Source: Thermoguttaceae bacterium
GTDB lineage: Bacteria; Planctomycetota; Planctomycetia; Pirellulales; Thermoguttaceae
Direction: 5' to 3'
DNA length: 64,000 nucleotides
Assembly: GCA_025060325.1 (NCBI GenBank)
Contig: JANXBW010000001.1
Location: 186,001 to 250,000, forward strand
Shown: in pieces, positions 9,627 through 19,949 of the stretch
How positions within the stretch are numbered: the stretch's first letter is position 1
How the letters are laid out: every line of letters starts with the position of its first letter
Notes under the pieces: model-generated
The model's database searches: none
Told to the model about the DNA's origin: nothing
The model's input: the letters and a program-made list of their open reading frames with translations, nothing else
Program-made: the position numbers and the translations under genes

Positions 9627-11951
9627 ATGAGCGTTGGATCTCTCTCGCGCCGGACGGTTATCGTTAGGCTTTTGTTGCCATTCATTTCGCTGGCTCCCTT
9701 GCGGGCAAGCTTCGGTCAAACCGAGCTTCAATCGCTTCAGGTTGTCCCTGCGGACACGGGAGTCTACCAAGCGTGCAGCGGCCTCGGCGATCTCGTTGCC
9801 GATGTCTCCACAAGTCGGGCGATCACCCGCCTCAAAGAACTCAAAGTGGTAAACGTACTGACCCGTTTGCTCAAGGAGCAGTGGCAAAGGGCGGCAGGGC
9901 CTGATATCCCCGAAGAACTGAAGTCTCAGATGGAGAATCCATTTGTCCAGGAAGGATTGCGGCTATTGGCTGAAATGCATAGTCAGGAGTTCTTCCTCGC
10001 CGGAGACAACTCCTGGTCTCATGTCCAACGAGTGCTTAGGCAACCGGGAAACGCAGCCAGATTAGCCATGACGCTGCTTGCTGCCCGTTTGGCAGAAGCA
10101 GGACAGTCGGAACTTGATTCGGAAGCTTTAAGGGAGAAACTGACCGATCTGATCATCCACACATATCTTGTTCAGCAGGAAGAAAAGGTGCAGGTACCTC
10201 GTCTGCTAATGGGTTGGCGTGTGAAAAATGTGGAGCGAGCACAACTTTTTGTCAACATGGTCCGTGGCTTTATCAGCATGGCGGCTATGGGTGTTTCGGA
10301 ATTGGCTGGGCGAGTGCAATCGATCGAGCGTGCCGGGGGCGAATTCACCGTCTTACACATTTCCGGCAAGGACATCCCGTGGGAAGAAATGTTCCAGAGG
10401 ATCAGAGAAGCTCGCCAAGAAGAAATGCTAGAGTTTTTGCCGCAGGAATTAGAAGAACAAGAAGAGGCCTTACCCTCCCCGGAAACCGAGGACAGCCCAA
10501 AGTGGGTTACCTTTTTGGCGGAGAAACTCCGGAAGCTTGAGCTTTACGCCGCTTTAGGGATGCGAGACGAATGGATCCTTCTCGGGTTTGGGCCTGATCT
10601 AAAGTTCTTAGATATTCCGGCGGAAGATGCTCAACTAGCTGGGCGTGAGGAGGTGGCCGAGGCTCTCCGTCGGATCAACGGGAGGGTTTTGAGCTTTTCT
10701 TACTACAGCCAAGAGATTGTCAACAGCTCTCGCTTAAGCCTTGTGGAACCAGCAGAATTGGCGGCGCGTGCCCTTCGGGAATGGGAAGAGAAGGAGCCGG
10801 AGATCCCGGCCCAAGTTAGGGACCGAGTCATCGCCGATCTCCAAAAATTGGCCGACTTCGCCAAAAAGCTGGAAACTAAATCAGGTGCGATGGCTGATGT
10901 CCTGTACAGGACCAACCGAGGGCTAGAAGAGATCTTGTTGACTTGGGACACGCCCGCCAGTAGCAAAGCCTTGCCGCTTGAGCTTTTGGCCCGAATTGGT
11001 CCGACGCCTATTGCGGGGCTGGTCATCCGTAGTCCCTCGGAGGCCAACTTGATCTTGATGCAAGACATTCTAGGATGGGTCATCCAGGAATTCGCCGCCA
11101 GCGTGGCGGCCGGCTTGCTTCAACAGGAAGGAGGACCGGATGAACCATCCAACGCAAGACTTCGCAATTTTATGGATCGAATGTGGATGTGCACTCGGGA
11201 TGCAGACCGGGTCATTCGCGAGTATTTCGTGCCGGCGCTCGCCGACTCGGAAACTGCTTGGGTCTTGGATGCAAAGCTTCAAGCCCAAGAAGTTATCCCC
11301 GGTTTGCCTGAAGTTAAACAGCCACTTCCTCTCCCAGAATTTGCCTTGATAATTCGGTTAAATGATCCGGAAAGTTTCAAAGAAGGTCTTAAGCGCACCC
11401 GGGAGTTAGCCAAGGAGTTAACTCTCATCCTTCAGGACTACCCGGACCTGACGGAAACACTTCCGAGTGAGGAACTAGGCCCACTTGAATGTGAGTGCGA
11501 AATGTGGGATAGCGGCTATTTGTGCAAACTCATCCTTCCCGGAGAATTGGGGAAGTTGGTACCTCCACCAGTGGCGGTTTTAGCCCAAGACCTTTTTGTA
11601 CTTTCCAACTCCTCTGCTCAAGCAGAACGCCTGGCCCAAGGCCAAAAACTTGAAGCAGTGGGCCTCATTGAGGATGTCAGCGCACCTCGTTCGGCAGCGG
11701 GTTTTGTTCACTTCGGTCGCCTATGGATGGCCCTACGTCCCTGGGCTGAGGCGTTAGCTCAACCGGCCCTATACACCGAAGACCTGCCCCAGCCAGAGAC
11801 AGAGGAATTGCTCTCCGCTTTTCGCGAGGATCTGGATAGCTTGGTAGCCATTCTTCAGTGTATACGCTCTTTGACATGGGAAGTTGTGGAGGAGTCGCAG
11901 GGCCTGCGGGTAATGCGAGCAGCACTGGAAGTCGAGGACCTCAGCCCGTGA
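9627..11951 (+). CDS. Large secreted protein of unknown function
   Basis: GGAGGAAGGG six bases upstream supports ATG 9627. An N-terminal signal (VIVRLLLPFISLAPLRASFG) is followed by about 740 residues that are acidic, leucine-rich and largely predicted helical and mixed. The opening (LQVVPADTGVYQACSGLGDLVADVSTSRAITRLKEL) is reminiscent of secreted planctomycete proteins that begin with a 'PADT' motif and of DUF3352-like proteins, but this is by eye only. There are no cysteine pairs, haem sites or catalytic motifs that I can name. The stop is about 50 bp before the start of the BioF-type gene on the same strand, so the two could share a transcript. Function is unknown. Confidence 0.72.
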   Translation: MSVGSLSRRTVIVRLLLPFISLAPLRASFGQTELQSLQVVPADTGVYQACSGLGDLVADVSTSRAITRLKELKVVNVLTRLLKEQWQRAAGPDIPEELKSQMENPFVQEGLRLLAEMHSQEFFLAGDNSWSHVQRVLRQPGNAARLAMTLLAARLAEAGQSELDSEALREKLTDLIIHTYLVQQEEKVQVPRLLMGWRVKNVERAQLFVNMVRGFISMAAMGVSELAGRVQSIERAGGEFTVLHISGKDIPWEEMFQRIREARQEEMLEFLPQELEEQEEALPSPETEDSPKWVTFLAEKLRKLELYAALGMRDEWILLGFGPDLKFLDIPAEDAQLAGREEVAEALRRINGRVLSFSYYSQEIVNSSRLSLVEPAELAARALREWEEKEPEIPAQVRDRVIADLQKLADFAKKLETKSGAMADVLYRTNRGLEEILLTWDTPASSKALPLELLARIGPTPIAGLVIRSPSEANLILMQDILGWVIQEFAASVAAGLLQQEGGPDEPSNARLRNFMDRMWMCTRDADRVIREYFVPALADSETAWVLDAKLQAQEVIPGLPEVKQPLPLPEFALIIRLNDPESFKEGLKRTRELAKELTLILQDYPDLTETLPSEELGPLECECEMWDSGYLCKLILPGELGKLVPPPVAVLAQDLFVLSNSSAQAERLAQGQKLEAVGLIEDVSAPRSAAGFVHFGRLWMALRPWAEALAQPALYTEDLPQPETEELLSAFREDLDSLVAILQCIRSLTWEVVEESQGLRVMRAALEVEDLSP

Positions 11952-12000
11952 CAAAATCTCGTTAAGACCGCCACGATTCCCGGCTTGCACTTTGGGAGCG

Positions 12001-13197
12001 ATGGCTACGGCTTCGGAGTACCCGCGTCGTCCCCATCCTTTGGAGTGGGTTGAGGAAGAACTTTGTCGCTTAGAGTCTAGTGGGCTTCGCCGCTTCCGGC
12101 GACTGCGCTCAACACGGCAAGGAGCTATCATCACCCTGGACGGCCGGGCGGTCATCAATTTCGGCTCAAACGACTATCTAGGCCTGTCAACACATCCGGA
12201 GGTTATTGCTGCCGCGTTTGCCGCTGCGAAGGAGTTCGGCTGGGGAAGCGGTGCAAGTGCTCTTGTCTGTGGTTACACGTCCATCCATCAACAACTAGAA
12301 GCAGATCTTGCGCGATTCCATCAGACAGAAGCAGCCCTCGTTTTTGGCTCCGGATATGCAGCCAACGTGGGAACGGTCACCTCGCTGGTAGGGCCAGGTG
12401 ATGTCGTTTACATGGACAGCCGCAATCATGCATCCCTCTGGGATGGATGCCGGCTATCGCGGGCAGATATCCGGCTTTTTGACCATCATGACTTAACGAC
12501 TTTGCATAAAGAACTTCAAAAACGGGGGCGGTATCGGCGGGCACTAGTGGTAACCGACGCAGTTTTTAGCATCGAAGGAGATTTGGCACCGCTTGAGGGG
12601 CTTGTCCGCCTGTGCCGGGAATACGAGGCGATCCTACTTGTGGACGAAGCTCATGCGGTTGGCATCTTCGGCCCTCAAGGCGAAGGGCTTTCGGCCGAGC
12701 TTGCCCTCCATGGGGAAGTATCCTTACGGATCGGAACCTTAAGCAAGGCCTTAGGAAGCGTTGGCGGCTACCTTGTCGGTCCGCAAAAAGTGATTGACTT
12801 GGTGATCTCAAAGGCCCGGTCGCTCATCTTTTCCACAGCCTCCCCGCCAGCAGCGGCGGCCGCGGCTCGAAAGGCGCTGGAACTTCTTCGGGCCAATCCT
12901 TCCTCGGGACGGGAACTCCTCCGGCGCGCGGAGAAGCTCCGGCAACACTTGACCTCGGCCGGCTGGAAGCTTAGTCCCAGCTGTAGTCAAATCATCTCAA
13001 TCATATTGGGCGAACCAGACCGAGCCCTCACGCTTACTGAGATGCTCTTAACCGAAGGGATCTTTTGCCCGGCGATGCGACCACCAACTGTTCCCGAAGG
13101 TCATTCGTGCTTGCGGATAAGCCTCACGCTTGCACACACCGAGGCAATGTTGGAAAAGTTGACTTTAGCGCTCGGCCAGTGCGGGGCAAAAAATTAG
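12001..13197 (+). CDS. bioF: 8-amino-7-oxononanoate synthase / alpha-oxoamine synthase (PLP-dependent)
   Basis: A fold-type I alpha-oxoamine synthase, 398 aa, the usual length. Seen: NFGSNDYLGLSTHPEV near residue 53, GSGASALVCGYTSIHQQLE (substrate and PLP phosphate region), His143 in RNHASLWDGC, the PLP-ring aspartate in LLVDEAHAVG (Asp215, His218), and the Schiff-base lysine in GTLSKALGS (Lys249). BioF condenses pimeloyl-ACP or pimeloyl-CoA with alanine in the first committed step of biotin ring assembly. Paralogues (2-amino-3-ketobutyrate CoA ligase, serine palmitoyltransferase) share these motifs, and no other bio gene is adjacent, so substrate assignment is moderate. The track starts at TTG 11992; ATG 12001 with GGGAG just upstream is better. 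Confidence 0.82.
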   Translation: MATASEYPRRPHPLEWVEEELCRLESSGLRRFRRLRSTRQGAIITLDGRAVINFGSNDYLGLSTHPEVIAAAFAAAKEFGWGSGASALVCGYTSIHQQLEADLARFHQTEAALVFGSGYAANVGTVTSLVGPGDVVYMDSRNHASLWDGCRLSRADIRLFDHHDLTTLHKELQKRGRYRRALVVTDAVFSIEGDLAPLEGLVRLCREYEAILLVDEAHAVGIFGPQGEGLSAELALHGEVSLRIGTLSKALGSVGGYLVGPQKVIDLVISKARSLIFSTASPPAAAAAARKALELLRANPSSGRELLRRAEKLRQHLTSAGWKLSPSCSQIISIILGEPDRALTLTEMLLTEGIFCPAMRPPTVPEGHSCLRISLTLAHTEAMLEKLTLALGQCGAKN

Positions 13198-13423
13198 CGC
13201 GCGCTGCCGGAACTAGACGGAAAAATGACACTACTTGCGGCACACCAACCCCTGCCGTCTGCACTTCCAGTTCCCAAAAACCCACCACAAGGAATGAGCC
13301 ATCAAGTAAATTCCGGGGCTTTTGGACGAGGAGAATGGTGGCTTGCCAAGTAGAGAATGTCGGATTGCCAACTACGTGTCCGGCTAAAAGGCCCCAGTTA
13401 CTTCTACCGGTCTGGGCCCACTT

Positions 13424-14845
13424 CTAGCTACCGCTTTCCCTTCGGGCCGTAATCTGCTGAAGCAAGTCCGAGACATCCCGGTACCCGAAATCAATCGCCG
13501 CAAGCGCCGTCAGGTGCTCTTCGGCCGTGTTGAGATCCCCCATTTCGAGGGCTAGTTTCCCCGCCAAATACCGGCCCAGTTTTTGGGATTCCACATCCCG
13601 ATCCCCGATTTCTTTTAACGCCTCCGCGTAATGCTGCATCGCTAACTTACTCTGTTTAATAGCCTGGAAGCACTGGCCCAGTTCTAATAAACACGCTGCC
13701 CGATGTCGCGGATCATTCCGGGCTTTTTGAAACTCCGTGATCGCCTCCGACCAGCGGCCCGCTTGTTTGTAACGCAGGGCCAGCTCAAAGTGAAAAGCGG
13801 CATGCCCGGGGAATCGCTCCACCCGTCGACGAAAGAGTTCGATTTCTTTGTCCACAAGCTGTTTCTCAAGCTGGGCGACTTCGCCGGCGGCAGCCTCCCC
13901 CTTGCCTTGGAGATCCTGAATCCGTCGGCGGAGCGACCGTAATTCCACATCGGTCAGCCGATCGGCAACGTCTGGATCGTTATTTGAAACTTGGAGCGCC
14001 CGCTGAAGAATGTCGCGAGCCTTGTCGAAGTTTCCCTCGCCGATATAGTGCTCGGAAAGTTGGATGTACTTGGCAATATTGGACGGGTCGCGCCGGATCT
14101 CGGCAAGCAAAGTGGCCTCAGGTGAGGCCGCCCGAGTGGCTTCCCCCGCGGAGGGGGCCGCCGGCGCGGTCACCGCCGGCGCCACGGGCACCTCCTTTCG
14201 ACCTGCTCGACTTGGATCGGTGTACCCGCCCCGATGGATGGTCCTCTCCACTGTCAGCTTGGCGATCGCCTTCTGAGCTTCCTCGTCGTTTGGTTTGGCT
14301 TTTAGGACAAGCTGCCAACACTGAATCGCTTGGTCGTATTCCCCCAAATCGGCGTAAGCCTCGGCCAAAAGCTTGTTGACAGCCGGATCGGTCGGGCGAG
14401 CTTCCTGAGCCATCTTTAAATAGATAAGCCGCACATCGTTGTGGCCCATTTGCCGGCAAGCGTTGGCCATTTCTTCCAGGGTCGAGATGTGCCAGGGATT
14501 GAGCTTCAACATTTCCAAACCGGCTCGAATTACCCCCGGCCAATCCTGCGACTTTGCCGCCTTTTTCATGCTAGCGATGTGCCGCATCCCCTGAACCGCG
14601 GCCAGAGCGCTACCCTTCTTGTTGTCGCGGTACTTCTTTTTCAAATTGGCCAAAAAGCTTTGCACATACGCGGTGTTCCCTGGATCGCCAGCCACACATG
14701 TGGTGAAAAGCTCGGCCGCGTAGTCGTAGTTCTCCTGGGCCATCCGGAGGCTGGCCTGCTGAAAACATTCCTGAAGTCGCCGCCGCGCTGCATCGGAAAG
14801 CGAATCGGACCGTCCACCCCCTGCCTGCGGAGTACCCGAACTCAT
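13424..14845 (-). CDS. Tetratricopeptide repeat protein
   Basis: A 473-aa protein with no signal peptide, so probably cytoplasmic. TPR-like helical pairs run through much of it: SLRMAQENYDYAAELFTTCVAGDPGN, VIRAGLEMLKLNPWHISTLEEMANACRQMG, LLAEAYADLGEYDQAIQCWQLVLKAKPND, IGEGNFDKARDILQRALQVSNND, FHFELALRYKQAGRWSEAITEFQKA, LLELGQCFQAIKQSKLAMQHYAEALK. A Pro/Ala linker (VAPAVTAPAAPSAGEATRAASPEA) separates two repeat blocks. AAAGGG about nine bases before ATG 14845 supports the start. TPR proteins are scaffolds for protein contacts; the partner is unknown. It is convergent with the BioF-type gene and faces a 1.9-kb empty region. Confidence 0.85.
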   Translation of the reverse strand: MSSGTPQAGGGRSDSLSDAARRRLQECFQQASLRMAQENYDYAAELFTTCVAGDPGNTAYVQSFLANLKKKYRDNKKGSALAAVQGMRHIASMKKAAKSQDWPGVIRAGLEMLKLNPWHISTLEEMANACRQMGHNDVRLIYLKMAQEARPTDPAVNKLLAEAYADLGEYDQAIQCWQLVLKAKPNDEEAQKAIAKLTVERTIHRGGYTDPSRAGRKEVPVAPAVTAPAAPSAGEATRAASPEATLLAEIRRDPSNIAKYIQLSEHYIGEGNFDKARDILQRALQVSNNDPDVADRLTDVELRSLRRRIQDLQGKGEAAAGEVAQLEKQLVDKEIELFRRRVERFPGHAAFHFELALRYKQAGRWSEAITEFQKARNDPRHRAACLLELGQCFQAIKQSKLAMQHYAEALKEIGDRDVESQKLGRYLAGKLALEMGDLNTAEEHLTALAAIDFGYRDVSDLLQQITARRESGS

Positions 14846-16782
14846 GCTCTAAAACCCTTTCCCAAGAGCGACGCCTTCGTTCCGCCGGAACTAATGGCAA
14901 ACGTCAATGGCACCTTCGACAAGGGCTGCTTGAAAACGCCCCAAACCTAATCCCATTTCCTAACAACAAGCCCCGGTTTACTGCCCCAACGTTTTTGCAA
15001 ACAAATATCCTCTCTTTAAAGGCCACTTTATCCCCAGCCTACTTGCTGTCATTGTACCGCCGGGCATGGACCGCGCAAACTCCGGGTTGGCGCCGGAAGC
15101 CGATTGGTCGCAGCACCCTTGCGCCCTTTGATTGCCCAGAAACGCCTTCGTCACACGAAGGAAGACAACTCGTTGCTCGGGAAAAAGTAAGGGCGTACCC
15201 GATGCACCGCCACTTGGCAGCTATGCGGCCCAACGGAAAAACTCAGCGTTCCTCACCCTCATGAGTTTTCAGCGGCTGATAACGAGAAGAATCTCGCGAA
15301 AGCCAAACACGCAAACCCAATCAGGCTTAGTCACCAACAACTCCGCCCATCTGCGTAAAGTAGGATATCACCCCAGCCCAAAGGCGGTGTGCGGCCGGTT
15401 CGGGCGGGGCGATCAAAGTAGGAGCTTCCGACAAATCCCCTTCTTCGCCGGCGTTACTCCGCGGAGCGTTCAAACGTCCTCAATTTAGCTTGCCTCGCCC
15501 CCCTCCGAGTCGAATTTCCCGCTTAAAGGGCGTAGCTCCCGACGAAGCACGATCCCGGCTCGATTGGCTGCTCCGCCCGAGGCCGGCAGTGCGAAAGCCG
15601 GTCCTAGGGAAGGCGTCTCTCCGGAGCTTTCCCGCCGCGGGGGAAGCGGCTCAAGGTCCAGACGAAGCGCCACGGCCCGCCGGGAGCCGGCGTCGAAGAA
15701 GGATGGGTCACTGGAAGCCGGTAATCCTTCACCGCAATGAAGTGGGCGTGACGCTCCGACTCGGTTCTTCTCTCCCAACAAGGATTATCGGTCGACGCCG
15801 ATATTACCAATCACGGGAGCCTGGTCGTCACGCGAGCTTACTCCACATAGAGGCCGGAGTTTGGTATCCAGATTCGTCAACTAATCTAAAACCCTGGCAG
15901 AATCCCTGTGCCTTGCCACCAAGCCAAAGCGTCAACTTGTGATCAAGACCGTTATTTCCAGACGCCAAAGGCAAAGATAGATTGGCACTTGGCACACAGC
16001 CTTTGGGTGCCCAGAACCGACCCCTAGAGTGATCACAATAAAGACCTAAGCTAAACCATTGACGCACTAAAAGAACGTGCAGACAAGGTTTGGCCTCCGC
16101 TTGTGGTTGAAGAATTAAAAACGGTCGGAGTGGTTTGGAAACAGAACCGCGTGCATAAGTTGCGACTTTCTCGATCAAAATTTCTCATGTCATAGACGGG
16201 TCCGAGTTTTTCGGGCTTCGGAGGCGGGGCGGAATTTTCCCCCTAGGAGCCCGCCGATCCTTGCTACCGGCCGATTCTGGTAGTGAACATTTAGCCCCCA
16301 GGTGGTCTGGCCTCGGCACGGCCGGCTAAACACAGCCCTGGGAAAAATGGCTAGAGGAAAAGTACTAAGGCCGCACGAGCCGGATTCCTACAATTTTTCG
16401 CTCCCTGCCTCTTGGACCATCTGGGCTGCCGGGCCTGAGCGCCAAATCATTGACCTGAAGCGACTCAACCGGTAGCATGAAAGCGCCGACTGGGGCCGAG
16501 TGCCAACAAGGGGAGGTAGATTGATTGATTGCCGCATGCCCGGGCTCGGACCGGCCGGGTAAAAAAGCGGGTTCCGCCTCCCATTTATGTCTGTGTCGCG
16601 CCAAACGGATTTGCCACCTTGATACGCAGTGGCGGATGCCGCCGCGGCGGTCGCCCGGCATAGTTCAGAGTGGGCCGCAGAACGCCTTCTGGGGGTGAGA
16701 CGATCGGATTATTGCGATTTGCAAGGCAAGTATTTCCGCTAATAGATTCCGAATAAGCAATGATCCGGCTGGAGCTACCCCA
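14846..16782. other. 1.9-kb region without a supportable gene
   Basis: The longest gap in the window, between divergent starts. Overlapping ORFs of up to 150 codons occur in both directions (15490-15942 plus, 15485-15781 minus, 16365-16661 minus), but none has a domain, signal or good ribosome site. GC content rises at about 15500-15760, which would create random ORFs. I could not match it to RNase P RNA, SRP RNA, tmRNA or tRNA motifs. Confidence 0.45.
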
Positions 16783-17787
16783 ATGCGGCCGGCGAACTGT
16801 CAGCAATCTTTTCGGTCTTGGCGACCTGGTGTTCGGCGTTGCCTCGGCCTGCGCCCCCGAGAGCGGATTGCGCTTGCCTTCGTTCTCCTTGCCCTTTTGT
16901 GGAGTGGAAGCACCTGTTCGATCCCACTTGCCGAGGCGGCGTACGTCAGGGACCTCATCCGCCTGGACGGGTCGATCAACACCATTGCGGTTGAGCTACG
17001 GGCAGGGGTTTGGCGTGTGGGAGTAGGCGGAGCACTTGAGCCAGCCGGGGACACGGCTTTCTCCCGAAGAGTTACAAACGAAGTAGTCATCGGCATATTC
17101 CGGGCCACGGCGGTTAACGGTGTTAGCGACTTTCAGGGCGAGCTGACCGGATATTTCGGATTTTGGATTGACTCGGCCTCCTATTCTTTCACCGCGCAAG
17201 TAGGGCGCATCCTCGGCACGAAGATTGCCGCGGATTATCCCCTCGGCGCTTTAAGACGTTCGGACCCGTTTGGCATACTGGGTGGGCTAGCGGCGATTGC
17301 GGTCTTTTTCGATCCGATTCCGGACTTGACAGGGCCTGGTACGAGCATCCCGGTCGACGTTTCGGCTGCCACTGACGGGCAGATTTTTGCGTCTTTTGGC
17401 TTCCAGCCGGCAGCAGATCGGGACCTCGGCGGGGCGACAGGGCCGGCGGGGGCGGCCGCGTGGTGGCGCCTAGCGGCGGGCGACCGGCTAGAAACGTGGG
17501 GCGGACTTAACCTCACCGCTGCCGGCCCCGAATATGATAAGCTCGTCTTCCCTGGGGTATCGAACCCGCTTACGGGGCAACTAAATTCTCTCGGCTTTCG
17601 GTTTGGCTTTGTTCCTGCGACAGGGGGGCCTTGGCCGTGGGGGGGCGCGGGCACTTTAGAACTCCGGGTGGTGCCCGAGCCGCCTACGGGAGGTCTTCTG
17701 GCCTGTTTGATTCTGTCCGGGTTAGGCGTGGTCGCTTCGCGCAGGTCTCTTTTTCGAAATCCCCTAAAAGCGCGTACGCGAAAGTAG
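16783..17787 (+). CDS. Secreted PEP-CTERM protein of unknown function
   Basis: A long basic n-region is followed by a hydrophobic signal (IALAFVLLALLWSGSTC), then a beta-rich secreted domain (YVRDLIRLDGSINTIAVELRAGVWRVGVGG, FQGELTGYFGFWIDSASYSFTAQVG). The C-terminus is VVPEPPTGGLLACLILSGLGVVASRRS, i.e. PEP motif, TM helix and Arg-rich tail: a PEP-CTERM exosortase signal. GGAG eight bases before ATG 16783 supports the start. It is unrelated in sequence to the RCC1-like PEP-CTERM protein, so the two share only the sorting signal. Its role is unknown; a surface or matrix protein is inferred. Confidence 0.78.
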   Translation: MRPANCQQSFRSWRPGVRRCLGLRPRERIALAFVLLALLWSGSTCSIPLAEAAYVRDLIRLDGSINTIAVELRAGVWRVGVGGALEPAGDTAFSRRVTNEVVIGIFRATAVNGVSDFQGELTGYFGFWIDSASYSFTAQVGRILGTKIAADYPLGALRRSDPFGILGGLAAIAVFFDPIPDLTGPGTSIPVDVSAATDGQIFASFGFQPAADRDLGGATGPAGAAAWWRLAAGDRLETWGGLNLTAAGPEYDKLVFPGVSNPLTGQLNSLGFRFGFVPATGGPWPWGGAGTLELRVVPEPPTGGLLACLILSGLGVVASRRSLFRNPLKARTRK

Positions 17788-18634
17788 TCCGCCGGCCGGG
17801 TGCTGCAGCTCCTCTTTAGCCCCGGCCGCGCCACTCAACTGGATTAGTTGCCGGTAACACCAGTCGCCCAGGTTGGCTCCGTAGGTCGAAGGCTGAAGCA
17901 ACTTTCCTTGCGCAAGCCCACGCTCTCGGCAAGCGAAATGTTTTCGTTATCCCAAGTCCGGCACGTCCGCCGGGGATTGTCGGGATGACGTTTTTCCGGG
18001 TCAAGCAACTCTTCTCCACTTGCCGAACTTAAGTGGACCCCGAGTAATCACCGCCGGTTGAAAATCCTCCGCAAAACGGACTCCGGCAGAAACCCTCTGT
18101 CCTGAATCGGGTCTCGCCAATTCGGAACAAGCCAGGCGCGCTCTCACGGCCCAAACTCATCAGGGGTTTTCGAATCCGAAAAAGCTATTTCACTAGGCTG
18201 CGTTTGGCCTTATCTTCTGCCGATCTTTTAATGGCGAAAATGCATCTTATCCCGGGCCAATCGAGACCGACTTTGGCGAATACGCAGTCTGGGCACTTTA
18301 GCAAATCGGGGGAATACAAGAAGACCGAAATCACGATCTAAGCGCCTTTACCGGTTCTCAGGACTCCGCGGGTAAAAGCCACTAGAAAAGTGGAGTTGCA
18401 CCGGCAGTTGCAACGCAAAGCTTATTATTTCTTGGGCTTAGAGTGAGGGGTATTCCCCTGCCCCAGGCCCATGGGGCTAGCGCGCTCTCATCACAGCGTG
18501 TTTGCGATCGCCCTTTCTGTCGGGAAGTATGCCCTCTTCTGAGTTCGGTCGATAGTCGCTTAACGAAGGTACAGGGAGCACGATAACGCTCGGTTGCTTA
18601 TCTACTCCCAGCATTTGGACAAGGTACTAATCCA
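17788..18634. other. Intergenic region upstream of the channel gene cluster
   Basis: About 0.85 kb with no ORF I can support (17816-18019 minus has no features). It presumably carries the promoter of the MotA/TolQ-like cluster, because the three downstream genes have no other upstream neighbour on the same strand within 800 bp. No clear operator or riboswitch is visible. Confidence 0.4.
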
Positions 18635-19933
18635 ATGCGGAAAACGCTTACTGCCTTATTCAAATCCCCCGTTGTTTTAGGGGCGCTAATGGCAGCCGGA
18701 TGGTACACGCTCATACTGTGGGGACCGCTTAACCATCCCACCATCCGGGCATTGTTTACGGAACATCCCGTTGAACATGTCAGCGCGATCCTTTTTTTCG
18801 TGGGCATAGGGTCTTTGCTCCTCCGGACAGCCGGACTGTTACGCGATTGGCGGGTCATTCGTCAGTGGCCCGGCGGTTGGAACTTTTCTGCTGACGATCG
18901 GCAAATTGGCGTTGACGAATTCATTGACAAACTTTCCCGCTTCGCCGATAAGCTATCGGGTTCAAGGCTCGGTCATCGGATGCGTGAACTCGCCCGGATG
19001 TTGGAAACCAATCCGGAAGGACCCGACCTGGATAGCCACCTGCGCATACTTTCTGAGAAGGATGCGGCAGCAGCCCAGGCGCGGTCGACTCTTGTTCGCA
19101 TGTTCATTTGGGCTATTCCAATCCTTGGGTTTCTAGGCACAGTTATAGGCATCGCGATGGCCCTCGGTCGACTGGCTCCGCAACAACTGGAGGAAAGCTT
19201 GCCGGTGGTGATGGCGGCGTTGACTGTCGCCTTCAACACAACAATTCTTGCACTTGCCCTTTGCCTCATTCTGTATTTCGGGCTTTACGTGGTGGAACGG
19301 GCGGAGGCCGGAATACTTGGTCGCGTTGACCAAATCGCCGAGGAGGTGCTTGCTGCCTTTGCGCGAAGCCGCCCCTCCATAAGCAAACAGTCCTCAGGGG
19401 GAACCACCCCGTCCACTGGTGACCAATTCCTTGCGCTCCTCCAGGCGCCGCTGGCAACCTGGGAACTTGCGGTTCAAGAATTCGTCTCCTCCGTCCGACA
19501 GCTAACCACCGAGCTGTCAACTGCGCTTGGGCAAGCGCTGGCAAAGGCGTTGGAGGAGGTTCTCCACGGGCATGCGGCTCGCCTGCTGGCTGTGGAGGAA
19601 AAGGCGCTTGCCCAACATCAGGAGCACCTGGACGAGCTTTACCGCCATTATCACAAACGACTTGAGCGGGTGCTGGAACTGGAGCGATCCGTTGAGCAGC
19701 GGACCGAGATGCTCCTTAAGGCTCTGGAAGGTGCAGAAACGCTGCGAACACTCCAGGAAGCACTCCAGCGTAATTTGGCCATCCTGGCCACCTCGCGACA
19801 ATTTGAACAAATGCTAATGAGTCTAACAGCAGCCATCCACCTGCTGACCACACGCATCGAGGCCCCGGTGGGAACCCCTAGCGCGCCGCAAACGCTGCCG
19901 GTCCATGTGCACGGGCTTCGGCAAGCGGGTTAG
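18635..19933 (+). CDS. MotA/TolQ/ExbB-family proton channel protein with long cytoplasmic helical tail
   Basis: 432 aa. Four hydrophobic helices at about 11-30, 49-68, 154-177 and 189-220. The last two carry the family core: FIWAIPILGFLGTVIGIAMAL, then LEESLPVVMAALTVAFNTTILALALCLILYFGLYVVER. This is the conserved TM pair that lines the ion path in TolQ, ExbB and MotA. After residue 221 the protein continues for about 210 residues with strongly helical, coiled-coil-like sequence (AHHQEHLDELYRHYHK-like segments, LELERSVEQRTEMLLKALEGAETL). That is longer than in TolQ or ExbB and more like the tailed ZorA subunit. The next gene begins 16 bp downstream. The expected role is the stator ring of an ion-driven motor or energiser in the inner membrane; the load is unknown. 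Confidence 0.85.
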   Translation: MRKTLTALFKSPVVLGALMAAGWYTLILWGPLNHPTIRALFTEHPVEHVSAILFFVGIGSLLLRTAGLLRDWRVIRQWPGGWNFSADDRQIGVDEFIDKLSRFADKLSGSRLGHRMRELARMLETNPEGPDLDSHLRILSEKDAAAAQARSTLVRMFIWAIPILGFLGTVIGIAMALGRLAPQQLEESLPVVMAALTVAFNTTILALALCLILYFGLYVVERAEAGILGRVDQIAEEVLAAFARSRPSISKQSSGGTTPSTGDQFLALLQAPLATWELAVQEFVSSVRQLTTELSTALGQALAKALEEVLHGHAARLLAVEEKALAQHQEHLDELYRHYHKRLERVLELERSVEQRTEMLLKALEGAETLRTLQEALQRNLAILATSRQFEQMLMSLTAAIHLLTTRIEAPVGTPSAPQTLPVHVHGLRQAG

Positions 19934-19949
19934 ATTGTAAACGTAACCT

